DNA of 64,000 bases from Lysinibacillus capsici (GCF_003367505.1 NZ_PXXX01000008.1:158909-222908), one strand, 5' to 3'. Positions 19,491-30,971 are shown, counted from the stretch's first letter. The notes: generated by a model not told the origin, from the sequence alone. Numbers and translations are program-made.

Positions 19491-19496
19491 TGGAAA

Positions 19497-19522
19497 ACCA
19501 AATTCACAAATGTGAATTTGGT
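19497..19522 (+). repeat. Perfect inverted repeat after rpoB
   Basis: ACCAAATTCAC (19497-19507) and GTGAATTTGGT (19512-19522) form an 11-base perfect stem with a four-base loop, seven bases after the rpoB stop. No T-run follows, so it is not a classical terminator; an RNA-stability or processing element is possible. Confidence 0.6.
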
Positions 19523-19541
19523 CAAACTTATTTTTCAAATT

Positions 19542-19581
19542 AGCCGGGCAGGATTTAACGCCCTGCCTGGCTTTTTCTTTT
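19542..19581 (+). terminator. Intrinsic terminator between rpoB and rpoC
   Basis: AGCCGGGCAGG (19542-19552) pairs with CCTGCCTGGCT (19562-19572) through one G-T wobble, followed by TTTTTCTTTT. By sequence it is one of the stronger terminators in the window, yet it lies between two genes normally cotranscribed. Confidence 0.85.
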
Positions 19582-19624
19582 AATAAATCATTCTATTTCT
19601 AATCCTTTGCCAAAGAGGCAATCT

Positions 19625-19668
19625 TTGCAAACGATTATCGAGCTGCGTAAAAGAGTCTTTATAAAGAC
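19625..19668 (+). promoter_or_regulatory. Candidate rpoC promoter and palindrome
   Basis: TTGCAA (19625-19630) and TAAAAG (19648-19653) have a 17-base spacer. Overlapping the start region is a perfect 14-base palindrome GTCTTTATAAAGAC at 19655-19668. The promoter is only moderately good. The palindrome could be an operator or a short RNA hairpin. Confidence 0.4.
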
Positions 19669-19692
19669 CTATACTAGAGGGAGGTAGGCTCC

Positions 19693-22600
19693 TTGATAGA
19701 CGTTAATGAATTTGAATATATGAAAATTGGTTTAGCATCACCTGACAAGATTCGTTCTTGGTCATATGGAGAGGTTAAAAAACCTGAAACAATTAACTAC
19801 CGTACACTAAAACCAGAAAAAGATGGTTTATTCTGTGAGCGTATTTTTGGTCCAACTAAGGACTGGGAGTGTCACTGTGGGAAATATAAACGTGTACGCT
19901 ATAAAGGCGTAGTTTGTGATCGTTGTGGCGTTGAAGTAACACGTGCTAAAGTTCGTCGTGAACGTATGGGACATATCGAATTAGCAGCACCAGTTTCTCA
20001 TATCTGGTACTTCAAAGGTATTCCTAGCCGTATGGGTCTAATTTTAGATATGTCACCTCGTGCTCTTGAAGAAGTTATCTATTTTGCTTCATACGTTGTG
20101 ATCGATGCAGGTGCTACTAATTTAGAAAGTAAACAATTACTATCTGAAAAAGAGTATCGTGCATACCGTGAAAAATTCGGTAATACATTCGAAGCATCAA
20201 TGGGTGCAGAAGCAATCAAAAAATTATTAGGTAAAATCGACCTAGAAGATGAAACACAATCTTTAAAAGAGGAGTTAAAATCTGCTCAAGGTCAAAGACG
20301 TACTCGTGCCATTAAACGTCTAGAAGTTGTTGAATCTTTCCGTAACTCAGGAAACTCACCTGAATGGATGATTCTAGATGTACTACCTGTTATTCCACCA
20401 GAGCTTCGTCCAATGGTGCAATTAGATGGTGGTCGTTTCGCGACTTCAGATTTAAACGATTTGTACCGTCGTGTAATTAATCGTAATAACCGTTTAAAAC
20501 GTTTATTAGATTTAGGTGCTCCGAGCATCATCGTACAAAATGAAAAACGTATGTTACAAGAAGCTGTTGATGCATTAATCGATAATGGTCGTCGTGGACG
20601 TCCTGTAACAGGTCCTGGTAACCGCCCGTTAAAATCACTTTCACATATGTTGAAAGGTAAACAAGGTCGTTTCCGTCAAAATCTACTTGGTAAACGTGTT
20701 GACTACTCTGGTCGTTCGGTTATCGTAGTAGGTCCAAACTTAAAAATGTACCAATGTGGCTTACCAAAAGAAATGGCTATCGAATTATTCAAGCCATTCG
20801 TTATGAAAGAATTAGTAGAGCGTGGTCTTGCTCATAACATTAAATCTGCTAAACGTAAAATCGAACGTTTAAATAACGACGTATGGGACGTTTTAGAAGA
20901 TGTTATCCGTGAGCATCCAGTATTACTAAACCGTGCACCAACGCTTCACCGTCTTGGAATTCAAGCATTTGAACCAACACTAGTTGAAGGTCGTGCTATT
21001 CGTCTTCACCCATTAGTATGTACAGCCTATAATGCTGACTTCGATGGTGACCAAATGGCGGTTCACGTACCATTATCAGCTGAAGCTCAAGCTGAAGCTC
21101 GTCTTCTAATGCTTGCTGCACAAAACATCCTGAATCCAAAAGACGGTAAACCTGTTGTAACACCTTCTCAAGATATGGTATTAGGAAACTACTACTTAAC
21201 ACTTGAACGTGAAGGCGCACGTGGTGAAGGTACTGTTTTCTATGGTCCAAATGAAGTTTTAATTGCCTATGATACAGGTCATGTACACTTGCATACACGT
21301 ATCGCAATTAAAGCAAGTTCATTAAATAATCCGACATTCACTGAAGAACAAAATAATATGTTCTTATTAACAACTGTCGGTAAAGTAATCTTTAATGAAA
21401 TCTTACCGGAATCATTCCCTTATATTAATGAGCCAACTGATTTCAACTTAGAGCAAGTAACACCAGAAAAATACTTTGCTAAGTTAACAATTGATGAAGA
21501 AACACTTAAAGAGCTTGAATCAGATAGTGCTTATAATAATTTAGATGAAAAAGGGAAAATTGATGCACAACGTACAGCTGTATTGCGTAAATACTTTGCA
21601 TCAGTACCTGTTGTAAACCCATTCCGTAAGAAATTCTTAGGAAATATCATTGCTGAAGTATTTAAACGTTTCCACATTACGGAAACATCTAAAATGCTTG
21701 ACCGTATGAAAAACCTAGGTTTCAAATATTCAACACGTGCAGGTATTACTGTAGGTGTATCTGATATCGTGGTATTACCTGATAAAGGTGAAATTTTAGC
21801 AGAAGCTCAAGAGAAAGTAGATAAAGTTCAAGCGCAATTCCGTCGTGGTTTCATTACTGAGGATGAGCGTTATGATCGCGTTATTTCAAGCTGGAGTGCT
21901 GCAAAAGATGAAATTCAAGCGAAGCTGATGAAGTCACTTGAGAAAACAAACCCAATTTTCATGATGTCTGATTCAGGTGCCCGTGGTAATGCATCTAACT
22001 TTACTCAGCTAGCTGGTATGCGTGGTCTGATGGCCAACCCGGCTGGTCGTATTATCGAACTTCCAATCAAATCTTCATTCCGTGAAGGTTTAACAGTATT
22101 AGAGTACTTCATCTCAACTCACGGTGCTCGTAAAGGTCTTGCCGATACAGCCCTAAAAACTGCCGATTCAGGTTACTTAACGCGTCGTCTTGTTGACGTT
22201 GCACAAGATGTTATCGTTCGTGAAGATGACTGTGGTACTGACCGTGGCTTAACGATTGGTGCATTAATGGAAGGCACAGAGTTAATTGAAGCTCTAGATG
22301 AACGTATTGTTGGTCGTCATACGAAGAAAACAATCTTCCACCCTGAAACTGGTGAAGTAATTCTTGCAAAAGACGGTTTAATCGACCAAGATATCGCTCG
22401 TGCAATTATCGAGGCTGGTATTGAAGAAGTGACAATCCGTTCAGCATTTACATGTAATACAAAACACGGCGTTTGTAAAAAATGTTACGGCATGAACTTG
22501 GCGACAGGTGAGAAGGTTGAAGTTGGGGAAGCAGTTGGTATTATTGCGGCTCAATCAATCGGTGAACCAGGTACACAGTTAACAATGCGTACATTCCATA

Positions 22601-23376
22601 CAGGTGGGGTTGCTGGTGATGATATTACACAAGGTCTTCCACGTATCCAAGAGATCTTTGAAGCACGTAATCCAAAAGGTCAATCTGTTATTTCAGAAAT
22701 TGCTGGTACGGTTTCAGATATCACAGAAATTCGTGAAGGCTTAAAAGAAATTACAATTCAAGGTGACGTAGAAACTCGTAAGTATCAAGCACCTTATAAC
22801 GCACGTTTGAAAGTTATCGAAGGTGATAATGTAGAACGTGGTCAAGTTTTAACAGAAGGTTCTATCGATCCAAAACAATTGCTAAAAGTCAAAGACGTTT
22901 CAACTGTTCAAGAATATTTATTAAAAGAAGTTCAAAAAGTATACCGTATGCAAGGGGTAGAAATTGGGGATAAACACATTGAGGTAATGGTTCGCCAAAT
23001 GCTTCGTAAAGTGCGTGTAATTGAAGCTGGAGATACAGAATTACTACCTGGCTCATTACTAGATATCCACCAATTCTCAGAGGCAAACGTAGACGCTGTT
23101 ATGAATGGCAAAAACCCTGCAACTTGTCGCCCTGTTATCCTTGGTATTACAAAAGCTTCTCTTGAAACAGAATCATTCTTATCTGCAGCATCGTTCCAAG
23201 AAACAACACGTGTGTTAACAGATGCAGCAATTAAGGGTAAACGTGACGAACTTCTTGGATTAAAAGAGAACGTAATTATCGGTAAACTTGTTCCTGCAGG
23301 TACTGGTATGCAACGTTATCGTCAAATCCGCATCGAAAAAGATGAGCTTGACACAGAAGTCGTTTCTGCTGAATAA
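19693..23376 (+). CDS. rpoC: DNA-directed RNA polymerase subunit beta'
   Basis: Beta' carries the catalytic magnesium. The active-site motif [12 protein letters not shown], the N-terminal zinc finger [20 protein letters not shown] and the second zinc site (CGTDRG ... [11 protein letters not shown]) are all present. At 1227 residues it is somewhat longer than the B. subtilis subunit (about 1199). The start is TTG at 19693 behind GGGAGGT, and the N-terminus ([21 protein letters not shown]) aligns with other beta' subunits. A strong terminator follows the gene. Confidence 0.98.
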   Translation: MIDVNEFEYMKIGLASPDKIRSWSYGEVKKPETINYRTLKPEKDGLFCERIFGPTKDWECHCGKYKRVRYKGVVCDRCGVEVTRAKVRRERMGHIELAAPVSHIWYFKGIPSRMGLILDMSPRALEEVIYFASYVVIDAGATNLESKQLLSEKEYRAYREKFGNTFEASMGAEAIKKLLGKIDLEDETQSLKEELKSAQGQRRTRAIKRLEVVESFRNSGNSPEWMILDVLPVIPPELRPMVQLDGGRFATSDLNDLYRRVINRNNRLKRLLDLGAPSIIVQNEKRMLQEAVDALIDNGRRGRPVTGPGNRPLKSLSHMLKGKQGRFRQNLLGKRVDYSGRSVIVVGPNLKMYQCGLPKEMAIELFKPFVMKELVERGLAHNIKSAKRKIERLNNDVWDVLEDVIREHPVLLNRAPTLHRLGIQAFEPTLVEGRAIRLHPLVCTAYNADFDGDQMAVHVPLSAEAQAEARLLMLAAQNILNPKDGKPVVTPSQDMVLGNYYLTLEREGARGEGTVFYGPNEVLIAYDTGHVHLHTRIAIKASSLNNPTFTEEQNNMFLLTTVGKVIFNEILPESFPYINEPTDFNLEQVTPEKYFAKLTIDEETLKELESDSAYNNLDEKGKIDAQRTAVLRKYFASVPVVNPFRKKFLGNIIAEVFKRFHITETSKMLDRMKNLGFKYSTRAGITVGVSDIVVLPDKGEILAEAQEKVDKVQAQFRRGFITEDERYDRVISSWSAAKDEIQAKLMKSLEKTNPIFMMSDSGARGNASNFTQLAGMRGLMANPAGRIIELPIKSSFREGLTVLEYFISTHGARKGLADTALKTADSGYLTRRLVDVAQDVIVREDDCGTDRGLTIGALMEGTELIEALDERIVGRHTKKTIFHPETGEVILAKDGLIDQDIARAIIEAGIEEVTIRSAFTCNTKHGVCKKCYGMNLATGEKVEVGEAVGIIAAQSIGEPGTQLTMRTFHTGGVAGDDITQGLPRIQEIFEARNPKGQSVISEIAGTVSDITEIREGLKEITIQGDVETRKYQAPYNARLKVIEGDNVERGQVLTEGSIDPKQLLKVKDVSTVQEYLLKEVQKVYRMQGVEIGDKHIEVMVRQMLRKVRVIEAGDTELLPGSLLDIHQFSEANVDAVMNGKNPATCRPVILGITKASLETESFLSAASFQETTRVLTDAAIKGKRDELLGLKENVIIGKLVPAGTGMQRYRQIRIEKDELDTEVVSAE

Positions 23377-23389
23377 ACATTAAATTAGG

Positions 23390-23429
23390 CCGAAGAGATG
23401 TATATTTTCATCATCTCTTCGGACTTTTT
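23390..23429 (+). terminator. Terminator after rpoC
   Basis: CCGAAGAGATG (23390-23400) pairs perfectly with CATCTCTTCGG (23412-23422), followed by ACTTTTT. Confidence 0.9.
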
Positions 23430-23440
23430 CAAGATATTAG

Positions 23441-23469
23441 TTGACAGTGTAAATGAGTAATGATAATAT
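23441..23469 (+). promoter_or_regulatory. Promoter of the rplGB-rpsL-rpsG-fusA unit
   Basis: TTGACA at 23441-23446 and an extended -10 TGATAATAT ending at 23469, spacer 17 bases. The -10 is identical to that proposed for rpoB. Confidence 0.85.
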
Positions 23470-23514
23470 ATTGAAGGTTGATAGTTAACTGTCTGTACTT
23501 CGGAGGATATGTAA

Positions 23515-23763
23515 ATGTCTTATGATAAAGTAAGGGCTAGTCAAACAATCATAGGTACAAAGCAAGCAGTAAAAGCAATGCGAGCTGGTTCAGTGAAAGA
23601 ACTTTTTGTGGCACTTGATGCAGACAATTGGGTAACCGATTCGGCCATATCTTTCGCGAGAGAAATCGGTATACCAGTTATTCTTGTTGAGTCCAAAAAG
23701 GAACTGGGCAAAGCCTGTGGAATCCATGTTGGAGCTGCGGTAGTTGCGATTACTGTAGAGTAG
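23515..23763 (+). CDS. rplGB: L7Ae-family K-turn protein (YbxF)
   Basis: This 82-residue protein belongs to the L7Ae/L30e/S12e/Gadd45 family. YbxF of B. subtilis binds kink-turn RNA, including riboswitch K-turns. The conserved core is seen in [24 protein letters not shown] and the C-terminal [22 protein letters not shown]. The ATG lies behind CGGAGGAT. It heads the str operon, with rpsL 99 bases downstream; the same order is conserved in Bacilli. Confidence 0.92.
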   Translation: MSYDKVRASQTIIGTKQAVKAMRAGSVKELFVALDADNWVTDSAISFAREIGIPVILVESKKELGKACGIHVGAAVVAITVE

Positions 23764-23862
23764 TTTTTGTGTAAAATGCACAAAGACTTTGTTTTTACCC
23801 AAAAAATGAACCACCTGGATGTGTGGTATTAAAAAAAGAAGGAATGAAGGGAGGAAAAATCG

Positions 23863-24282
23863 ATGCCTACAATTAACCAATTGGTACGTAAGCCTCGTAA
23901 ATCTAAAATCACGAAATCAAATTCACCAGCGTTAAACAAAGGATATAACTCATTTAAAAAATCTTTAACTGATGTTAAATCTCCACAAAAACGTGGTGTT
24001 TGTACTCGTGTAGGTACAATGACGCCTAAAAAACCAAACTCAGCGTTACGTAAATACGCTCGTGTACGTTTAACTAACCAAATCGAGGTTACAGCGTACA
24101 TTCCTGGTGAAGGCCACAACTTACAAGAGCACAGTGTTGTTCTTATCCGTGGCGGTCGTGTAAAAGACTTACCGGGTGTTCGTTACCATATCGTTCGTGG
24201 TGCTCTTGATACTGCTGGTGTAAACGGTCGTATGCAATCACGTTCTTTATACGGTACAAAACGCCCTAAAGAAAAAAAATAA
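23863..24282 (+). CDS. rpsL: 30S ribosomal protein S12
   Basis: S12 lies at the decoding centre and sets translational accuracy. The conserved loop [11 protein letters not shown] and the [10 protein letters not shown] segment both keep the Lys positions whose mutation gives streptomycin resistance, so this is the sensitive form. The 139 residues are normal for Gram-positive S12. It begins behind a GGGAGG site and is followed by rpsG after 44 bases. Confidence 0.97.
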   Translation: MPTINQLVRKPRKSKITKSNSPALNKGYNSFKKSLTDVKSPQKRGVCTRVGTMTPKKPNSALRKYARVRLTNQIEVTAYIPGEGHNLQEHSVVLIRGGRVKDLPGVRYHIVRGALDTAGVNGRMQSRSLYGTKRPKEKK

Positions 24283-24326
24283 TTTAAATCCCACTATATA
24301 TTTACTCAATGAAAGGAGGAAAACAC

Positions 24327-24797
24327 ATGCCTCGTAAAGGTCCTGTTTCCAAACGTGACGTGTTACCAGATCCAATTTATAATTCAAAACTAGTAACTCG
24401 TTTAATCAATAAAATGATGATTGATGGTAAAAGAGGTACTTCTCAAAAGATTTTATACGGTGCGTTCGAACTAGTTAAAGAACGTTCTGGTCAAGATCCA
24501 ATCGAAGTATTCGAAGCTGCTCTAAATAACGTAATGCCAGTTCTTGAAGTACGTGCTCGCCGTGTTGGTGGTTCTAACTACCAAGTACCAGTTGAAGTAC
24601 GCCCAGAACGTCGTACAACTTTAGGTCTTCGTTACCTAGTTAACTATTCTCGTCTTCGTGGTGAAAAAACTATGGAAGAGCGTTTAGCTAACGAAATCCT
24701 TGATGCTTCTAACAACACTGGTGCATCAGTTAAGAAACGTGAAGATATGCACAAAATGGCAGAAGCGAACAAAGCATTCGCTCACTACCGTTGGTAA
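24327..24797 (+). CDS. rpsG: 30S ribosomal protein S7
   Basis: S7 organises the 3' head domain of 16S rRNA. The protein begins [16 protein letters not shown], and 156 residues is the family length. I use ATG 24327 directly behind AAAGGAGGAAAACAC; the six-codon upstream extension in frame is the ribosome site itself. Cotranscribed with rpsL and fusA in the str operon. Confidence 0.97.
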   Translation: MPRKGPVSKRDVLPDPIYNSKLVTRLINKMMIDGKRGTSQKILYGAFELVKERSGQDPIEVFEAALNNVMPVLEVRARRVGGSNYQVPVEVRPERRTTLGLRYLVNYSRLRGEKTMEERLANEILDASNNTGASVKKREDMHKMAEANKAFAHYRW

Positions 24798-24839
24798 TCT
24801 AAACATAGCATAAGCCCAATATGGAAGGAGAAATACCTA

Positions 24840-26918
24840 ATGAAACGCGAATTCTCACTAGAGAATACTCGTAATATTGGGATCATGGCTCACATTGATG
24901 CTGGTAAAACAACAACAACTGAGCGTATCCTTTATTACACAGGTAAGATTCACAAAATCGGTGAAACTCATGAAGGCGCTTCTCAAATGGACTGGATGGA
25001 GCAAGAGCAAGAACGTGGTATCACAATCACTTCTGCTGCGACAACAGCTCAATGGAAAGGCAACCGCGTAAACATCATCGATACTCCTGGACACGTAGAC
25101 TTCACTGTAGAAGTAGAACGTTCTTTACGTGTACTTGACGGCGCAGTAACTGTACTTGATGCTCAATCTGGTGTTGAACCTCAAACAGAAACTGTATGGC
25201 GTCAAGCTACAACTTACGGTGTACCACGTATCGTATTCATTAACAAAATGGATAAAATGGGTGCAGATTTCCTATATTCTGTAGGTACTTTACACGAGCG
25301 TTTACAAGCAAATGCTCATCCAATCCAATTACCAATTGGTGCGGAAGATGAGTTCAAAGCAATTATTGACCTAGTTGAAATGGATGTAACTTACTACGAT
25401 AACGAAGAAGGTACAGCATTACGTGAAGGTCAACCAATTCCTGAAGAATTCCAAGCGCAAGCTGAAGAATACCGTGAGAAGTTAATCGAAGCAATCGCTG
25501 AAGTTAACGAAGAAATCATGGAAAAATACTTTGCTGGTGAAGAAATTACAAAAGAAGAGCTTAAAGCGGCTATCCGTAAAGCGACAATCGCTGTAGAATT
25601 CTACCCAGTAATCTGTGGTACAGCATTCAAACACAAAGGTGTTCGTAAAATGCTTGACGCAGTTATCGATTACTTACCATCACCAGTTGATGTACCAGCT
25701 ATTAAAGGTACAACTCCAGATGGTGATGAAACTGAACGTCCATCATCAGACGAAGCGCCATTCTCAGCTTTAGCATTTAAAGTTATGACTGACCCATTCG
25801 TAGGTAAATTAACGTTCTTCCGTGTGTACTCTGGTGTTCTTGAATCAGGTTCATACGTACAAAACTCTTCAAAAGGTAAACGTGAACGTGTAGGTCGTAT
25901 CCTACAAATGCACGCTAACAGCCGTGAAGAGATTTCAAAAGTATTTGCTGGTGATATCGCAGCTGCTGTAGGTCTTAAAGATACAACAACTGGTGACACT
26001 CTTTGTGAAGAGAAAAACCTTGTTATCCTTGAGTCTATGGAGTTCCCAGAACCAGTTATCTCTCTTTCTGTAGAACCAAAATCAAAAGCTGACCAAGATA
26101 AAATGGGTCAAGCTTTACAAAAACTACAAGAAGAAGATCCAACATTCCGTGCACATACAGACCAAGAAACTGGTCAAACAATTATCTCAGGTATGGGTGA
26201 GCTTCACCTTGATATCTTAGTTGATCGTATGCGCCGTGAATTTAAAGTAGAAGCTAACGTAGGTGCTCCAATGGTATCTTACCGTGAAACATTCCGTGGC
26301 TCTGCTCAAGTTCAAGGTAAATTCACTCGTCAATCAGGTGGTCGTGGTCAATACGGTGACGTATGGATCGAGTTCTCTCCAAATGAAGAGGGTAAAGGCT
26401 TTGAATTCGAAAATGCTATCGTTGGTGGTGTAGTACCACGTGAATATATTCCAGCTGTAGAAGCAGGTCTTCGTGACTCGCTTGACCGCGGTGTAATCGC
26501 TGGTTACCCATTAATCGACATCAAAGCGAAATTATTCGATGGTTCATACCATGATGTTGACTCAAACGAAATGGCATTTAAAATCGCTGCATCAATGGCA
26601 CTTAAAGCTGCTGCATCAAAATGTAGTCCAGTTCTTTTAGAGCCTATGATGAAAGTTGAAGTTGTAATTCCTGAAGAATATCTTGGTGATATCATGGGTA
26701 ACATCACTTCTCGCCGTGGTCGCGTAGAAGGTATGGAAGCTCGCGGTAACGCTCAAGTTGTTCGTGCGATGGTTCCACTTTCAGAAATGTTTGGATATGC
26801 AACAACTTTACGTTCTGCAACGCAAGGTCGTGGTGTATTCTCAATGGTATTCGATCATTATGAAGAAGTACCAAAATCAATCTCTGAAGATATCATCAAA
26901 AAAAATAAAGGTGAATAA
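24840..26918 (+). CDS. fusA: Elongation factor G
   Basis: EF-G drives ribosomal translocation using GTP. The G1 motif [12 protein letters not shown] (about 17-28), G3 DTPGHVDF and G4 NKMDK are present, followed by domains II-V. The 692 residues match Bacillus EF-G. The ATG follows GAAGGAG. A hairpin around 26972-26998 and 136 bases separate it from tuf, leaving room for a separate tuf promoter. Confidence 0.98.
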   Translation: MKREFSLENTRNIGIMAHIDAGKTTTTERILYYTGKIHKIGETHEGASQMDWMEQEQERGITITSAATTAQWKGNRVNIIDTPGHVDFTVEVERSLRVLDGAVTVLDAQSGVEPQTETVWRQATTYGVPRIVFINKMDKMGADFLYSVGTLHERLQANAHPIQLPIGAEDEFKAIIDLVEMDVTYYDNEEGTALREGQPIPEEFQAQAEEYREKLIEAIAEVNEEIMEKYFAGEEITKEELKAAIRKATIAVEFYPVICGTAFKHKGVRKMLDAVIDYLPSPVDVPAIKGTTPDGDETERPSSDEAPFSALAFKVMTDPFVGKLTFFRVYSGVLESGSYVQNSSKGKRERVGRILQMHANSREEISKVFAGDIAAAVGLKDTTTGDTLCEEKNLVILESMEFPEPVISLSVEPKSKADQDKMGQALQKLQEEDPTFRAHTDQETGQTIISGMGELHLDILVDRMRREFKVEANVGAPMVSYRETFRGSAQVQGKFTRQSGGRGQYGDVWIEFSPNEEGKGFEFENAIVGGVVPREYIPAVEAGLRDSLDRGVIAGYPLIDIKAKLFDGSYHDVDSNEMAFKIAASMALKAAASKCSPVLLEPMMKVEVVIPEEYLGDIMGNITSRRGRVEGMEARGNAQVVRAMVPLSEMFGYATTLRSATQGRGVFSMVFDHYEEVPKSISEDIIKKNKGE

Positions 26919-27054
26919 TTGAAATTTCATCTTGCATAAAGTATAACTAATTTGTAAGCTATGATTGCAGGATAGGGGATGGGCCCGTTCTCTATCAGCA
27001 TTCATTCTATAAATTTTAAATCTAAAACATACAATTTTGAGGAGGCAATCTCTA

Positions 27055-28242
27055 ATGGCTAAAGAAAAATTTGACCGTTCTAAAACGCATGCTAACATTG
27101 GTACAATCGGACACGTTGACCATGGTAAAACTACTTTAACTGCTGCAATCGCTACAGTTCTTTCTAAAAAAATGGGTGGTACAGCTAAATCTTACGCTGA
27201 TATCGATAACGCTCCAGAAGAAAAAGAACGTGGTATCACAATCAATACTTCTCACGTAGAATACGAAACTGAAACTCGTCACTATGCACACGTTGACTGC
27301 CCAGGACACGCTGACTATGTTAAAAACATGATCACTGGTGCTGCTCAAATGGACGGCGGTATCTTAGTAGTATCTGCTGCTGACGGCCCAATGCCACAAA
27401 CTCGTGAACACATCCTTTTATCTCGTCAAGTAGGTGTTCCATACTTAGTAGTATTCATGAACAAATGTGATATGGTTGACGACGAAGAATTATTAGAATT
27501 AGTAGAAATGGAAATCCGTGACCTACTATCTGAATATGACTTCCCAGGTGACGATATTCCTGTAATCAAAGGTTCTGCTCTTAAAGCTCTTGAAGGTGAA
27601 CCAGAATGGGAAGAAAAAATCGTTGAATTAATGGACGCTGTAGATTCTTACATCCCAACTCCAGAACGTCAAACTGACAAACCATTCATGATGCCAGTAG
27701 AGGACGTATTCTCTATTACTGGTCGTGGTACAGTTGCAACTGGCCGTGTTGAACGTGGTCAAGTTAAAGTTGGTGACGTAGTTGAAATCATCGGTATCGC
27801 TGAAGAAGCTAAATCTACTACTGTAACTGGTGTAGAAATGTTCCGTAAATTATTAGACTATGCTGAAGCTGGTGACAACATCGGTGCTTTACTACGTGGT
27901 GTTGCTCGTGAAGAAATCCAACGTGGTCAAGTATTAGCTAAACCAGGTTCAATTACTCCACACACTAACTTCAAAGCTGAAGTTTACGTTTTATCAAAAG
28001 AAGAGGGTGGCCGTCATACTCCATTCTTCTCTAACTACCGTCCTCAGTTCTACTTCCGTACAACTGACGTAACAGGTATCTGTAACTTACCAGAAGGCGT
28101 TGAAATGGTAATGCCTGGTGATAACATCGAAATGACAGTTGAACTTATCGCTCCAATCGCTCTTGAAGAAGGTACTAAATTCTCTATCCGTGAGGGTGGC
28201 CGTACTGTAGGCGCTGGCGTAGTTGCTTCTATCCAAAAATAA
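27055..28242 (+). CDS. tuf: Elongation factor Tu
   Basis: EF-Tu delivers aminoacyl-tRNA to the ribosome. G1 [10 protein letters not shown], the switch region with [21 protein letters not shown] and NKCD are all present. The ATG at 27055 behind GAGGAGG gives 395 aa starting [10 protein letters not shown]; the six-codon upstream extension is leader. It ends the str block with a very strong terminator. The next genes are accessory, not the S10 operon. Confidence 0.98.
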   Translation: MAKEKFDRSKTHANIGTIGHVDHGKTTLTAAIATVLSKKMGGTAKSYADIDNAPEEKERGITINTSHVEYETETRHYAHVDCPGHADYVKNMITGAAQMDGGILVVSAADGPMPQTREHILLSRQVGVPYLVVFMNKCDMVDDEELLELVEMEIRDLLSEYDFPGDDIPVIKGSALKALEGEPEWEEKIVELMDAVDSYIPTPERQTDKPFMMPVEDVFSITGRGTVATGRVERGQVKVGDVVEIIGIAEEAKSTTVTGVEMFRKLLDYAEAGDNIGALLRGVAREEIQRGQVLAKPGSITPHTNFKAEVYVLSKEEGGRHTPFFSNYRPQFYFRTTDVTGICNLPEGVEMVMPGDNIEMTVELIAPIALEEGTKFSIREGGRTVGAGVVASIQK

Positions 28243-28262
28243 TTTTAGCTCTTGCTAATTCC

Positions 28263-28300
28263 AAACCAATCTGTAGGGACGCCTACAGATTGGTTTTTTG
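28263..28300 (+). terminator. Terminator after tuf
   Basis: A perfect 15-base stem, 28263-28277 with 28282-28296, has a four-base loop and runs into TTTTTTG. Confidence 0.95.
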
Positions 28301-28400
28301 TGTTAAAATAAAGAAAAATTAGAGTTTTAATTAGTGTATGTGTACATAACCACAAGCATGTCCTCTAGCGTAAATAATTAAAGGGAAAGGGGAACTAAGT

Positions 28401-29081
28401 ATGGACATGAAAATTTTGCTGATTGAAGATGATCCTTCTATTTTTAGCATGATTCAAGAACGTTTTGAGCAGTGGTCACTAAACGTGGTCGGACCTAAAA
28501 ATTTTCAGAAGGTGATGGATGACTTTATAGAGGAGAAGCCCCATCTCGTGCTAATCGATATTCAATTGCCTGCCTATGACGGCTTTCATTGGTGTCGTGA
28601 AATTCGTCATTTATCCAAAGTGCCAATCCTTTTTCTTTCTTCCCGAGATCACCCGATGGATATGGTGATGGCTATGCAAATGGGGGCTGATGATTTTATT
28701 CAAAAGCCTTTTCATATGGAAGTTTTACTCGCAAAAGCACAGGCTATTTTACGTAGAACCTATGATTACGTTGAAGAAAAAATGGATGTTACACGTTTTA
28801 ACGATGCCATAATTGATTATGCGAGAAGTGAAATTATGTATAATGGTGCCATTGCTTCTTTAACAAAAAATGAACTTTTTATTTTAAGAATATTAGTGGA
28901 GCAGGCTAATCATATCGTTTCAAGAGACGAGCTAATGAGAAAACTATGGGATGACGAACGTTTCGTAAACGATAATACTTTGTCTGTAAACGTTAATCGG
29001 TTACGTACAAAGCTAGAGGATATTGGTTTACATGAGGTAATACTAACAAAAAAGGGACTTGGTTATATGGCAGTATGCTGA
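28401..29081 (+). CDS. OmpR-family response regulator, BceR-like
   Basis: The N-terminal receiver domain shows the acidic pair E9-D10-D11 and the phosphoacceptor D53 (LIDIQLP), with Thr/Ser and Lys switch residues further on (SSRD, QKPF). The C-terminal winged helix binds DNA. The 226-residue length and the neighbours (BceS-like kinase, BceAB-like transporter) make it the regulator of a peptide-antibiotic detoxification module. By analogy it should activate the ABC transporter genes when the transporter and kinase sense a lipid II-targeting peptide. An alternative start is ATG 28407. Confidence 0.87.
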   Translation: MDMKILLIEDDPSIFSMIQERFEQWSLNVVGPKNFQKVMDDFIEEKPHLVLIDIQLPAYDGFHWCREIRHLSKVPILFLSSRDHPMDMVMAMQMGADDFIQKPFHMEVLLAKAQAILRRTYDYVEEKMDVTRFNDAIIDYARSEIMYNGAIASLTKNELFILRILVEQANHIVSRDELMRKLWDDERFVNDNTLSVNVNRLRTKLEDIGLHEVILTKKGLGYMAVC

Positions 29082-29096
29082 GGGATGTGAGGGAAA

Positions 29097-30113
29097 TTGT
29101 TATTATTATTTATTAGAGAACGCTTTGCTTGGATAGGATTTTTTATTTTTACTCTGATAATTCTAAATGTGCTATTTTCTTTAGATGTTGGTTTAAATGG
29201 AGTTTCCATTTGGTATGTAAACGTTAGTTTACTTGTATGTTTTATACTCTTTTTTTGGTGTCGCTATGTCATCGAAGTTGGGAAATTAAAAGATTTCCTG
29301 GGAAATATGGATAGCCACCTTGATGATGCACATAGAAATAGTTTAGCTTTATCTCCTTTCCAAGAAGTATACTTTCGAAAAATGGAGGATGCCTTTTTTG
29401 AAAAGAATTTAGAGTTAAATCAAGCCAAAGTGCAGATACAGGAACATTCTGATGAACTATTAGCTTGGGTCCATGAAGTAAAAGCACCTTTAACTGCCAT
29501 TAATTTAATGTTTGAACATATTGAGGATTTACAGCTACGTCGAAAATTAGAGAATGAATGGCTAAGATTACATCTTTTGGTTGATCAACAACTGCATCAA
29601 ACAAGATTATACGCTATTGAAAAAGATAATTATTTAACTGAGATTGAACTGAAGCCCATTATTTATAAAGAAATCCGAGCTATGCAAGCTTGGTGTCTTG
29701 AAAAAGGCATTGGCTTTGAAATTGGTGAACTGACAGAGATGGTTATGACAGATGGCAAGTGGCTTGCTTTTATTATTCGACAAATTCTTTCGAATGCCAT
29801 CAAGTATAGCCCAGTAAATTCTGAGATAACAATCTTTACAGAACATGATTCTACAGGTGCAACATTACTACATATTAAAGATATAGGTAGGGGTATACCT
29901 TTAGACGATTTACCTCGGATTTTTCAAAAATCTTATACAGGAACAGCGGGAAGGGAATCCTCTCAATCTACAGGTATGGGTCTCTATTTAGCATCTAATG
30001 TAGCCCATAAAATTGGTATTCGTATTAATGTTCAATCTAAAGTTGGTGAAGGCTCGCTATTTACACTACGTTTCCCCTTACAAAATGAATATGCGAAACT
30101 AACAGGTAGATGA
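29097..30113 (+). CDS. Intramembrane-sensing histidine kinase, BceS-like
   Basis: Two closely spaced membrane helices (about 11-28 and 38-58) with almost no extracellular loop mark the intramembrane-sensing class. The phosphoacceptor box is WVHEVKAPL with H126; N233 lies in the ATP-binding N-box and GRG...TGMGLYL follow. At 338 residues it resembles BceS. Such kinases have no sensing domain and are activated through the BceAB-type transporter. The start is TTG at 29097, 15 bases after the regulator stop. The GAGGG site is only three bases away, so the start is less certain. Confidence 0.87.
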   Translation: MLLLFIRERFAWIGFFIFTLIILNVLFSLDVGLNGVSIWYVNVSLLVCFILFFWCRYVIEVGKLKDFLGNMDSHLDDAHRNSLALSPFQEVYFRKMEDAFFEKNLELNQAKVQIQEHSDELLAWVHEVKAPLTAINLMFEHIEDLQLRRKLENEWLRLHLLVDQQLHQTRLYAIEKDNYLTEIELKPIIYKEIRAMQAWCLEKGIGFEIGELTEMVMTDGKWLAFIIRQILSNAIKYSPVNSEITIFTEHDSTGATLLHIKDIGRGIPLDDLPRIFQKSYTGTAGRESSQSTGMGLYLASNVAHKIGIRINVQSKVGEGSLFTLRFPLQNEYAKLTGR

Positions 30114-30136
30114 CGAAAATGTCACCTACCTTTTTA
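30104..30136 (+). terminator. Terminator between kinase and ABC transporter genes
   Basis: AGGTAGATGAC (30104-30114, overlapping the kinase stop) pairs with GTCACCTACCT (30121-30131) with one mismatch, followed by five T. It separates the two-component unit from the transporter unit, which would need its own regulated promoter. Confidence 0.8.
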
Positions 30137-30209
30137 TATTGTCATGTAAAACGCACGAATGATTAGGTTTGACAGGGTACACTTGAACTATAGAAAGGGG
30201 CGTTATGAA

Positions 30210-30971
30210 GTGACAGTTTTAATAGGACGTAAAATAAAGAAAGTGTATGGAAAAAAATCAACGGCTCAGGAAGTATTAAAGGGTATTGATGTAGAAGTGA
30301 ATAGAGGAGAATTTGTAGGTATTATGGGACCTTCTGGCTCTGGTAAAACAACGCTTTTAAATGTCTTATGCTCAATTGACTTTGCGACAGAAGGTGTTAT
30401 TGAGATAAACGGTCATAGTTTACGTGGTATGAAAGAAAAGGCTTTAGCAAACTTCCGAAGAGAGCAGCTGGGATTTATATTTCAAGACTATAATTTATTA
30501 GATACCTTGACAGTAAAAGAAAATATTCTTCTACCGTTAGCCATCAGTAAGTTACCAAAAGCTGTTGCCGAAAGTCGAGTGAAGGAACTCACTTCTTTGT
30601 TGGGAATCACGGAAATTTTAAATAAATACCCCAACGAAATATCAGGTGGACAAAAACAGCGTACCTCAGCTGCACGTGCACTTATTACCAATCCGTCATT
30701 GGTATTTGCAGACGAGCCCACTGGTGCACTAGATTCTAAATCAGCTACAGCCCTGCTTCAAAATCTACAAAATATAAATGAAACAAAAGAAGCGACAATT
30801 ATGATGGTTACACACGATGCTGTAGCCGCAAGTTTCTGTACACGTGTGTTATTTCTAAAGGATGGCCTTATCTATAGTGAACTTTATAAGGGCGATAAAA
30901 CAAGGCAGGCCTTTTTCAAAGAAATCATGCATACACAAAGTGTGCTAGGCGGTGACGGGTATGAGTCTTAG
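30210..30971 (+). CDS. ABC transporter ATPase, BceA-like
   Basis: This is the nucleotide-binding subunit of a BceAB-type (Peptide-7 exporter) system that frees lipid II-cycle intermediates from antimicrobial peptides. Walker [10 protein letters not shown] lies at 40-48; the Q-loop FQDYNLLD, the signature ISGGQKQR and the Walker [11 protein letters not shown] are all intact. I place the start at GTG 30210 ([10 protein letters not shown], 253 aa), nine bases after AAAGGGG; it aligns with BceA. The frame is open to ATG 30159, but that extension overlaps a possible promoter. Confidence 0.88.
   Translation: MTVLIGRKIKKVYGKKSTAQEVLKGIDVEVNRGEFVGIMGPSGSGKTTLLNVLCSIDFATEGVIEINGHSLRGMKEKALANFRREQLGFIFQDYNLLDTLTVKENILLPLAISKLPKAVAESRVKELTSLLGITEILNKYPNEISGGQKQRTSAARALITNPSLVFADEPTGALDSKSATALLQNLQNINETKEATIMMVTHDAVAASFCTRVLFLKDGLIYSELYKGDKTRQAFFKEIMHTQSVLGGDGYES

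Noticed and set aside
26955..26998. Separate tuf promoter in the fusA-tuf gap
   Set aside because: TTGCAT (26932-26937) and TAAGCT (26955-26960) are 17 bases apart, but the -10 matches the consensus poorly. A hairpin at 26972-26998 is present, yet neither is strong enough to list as a feature.
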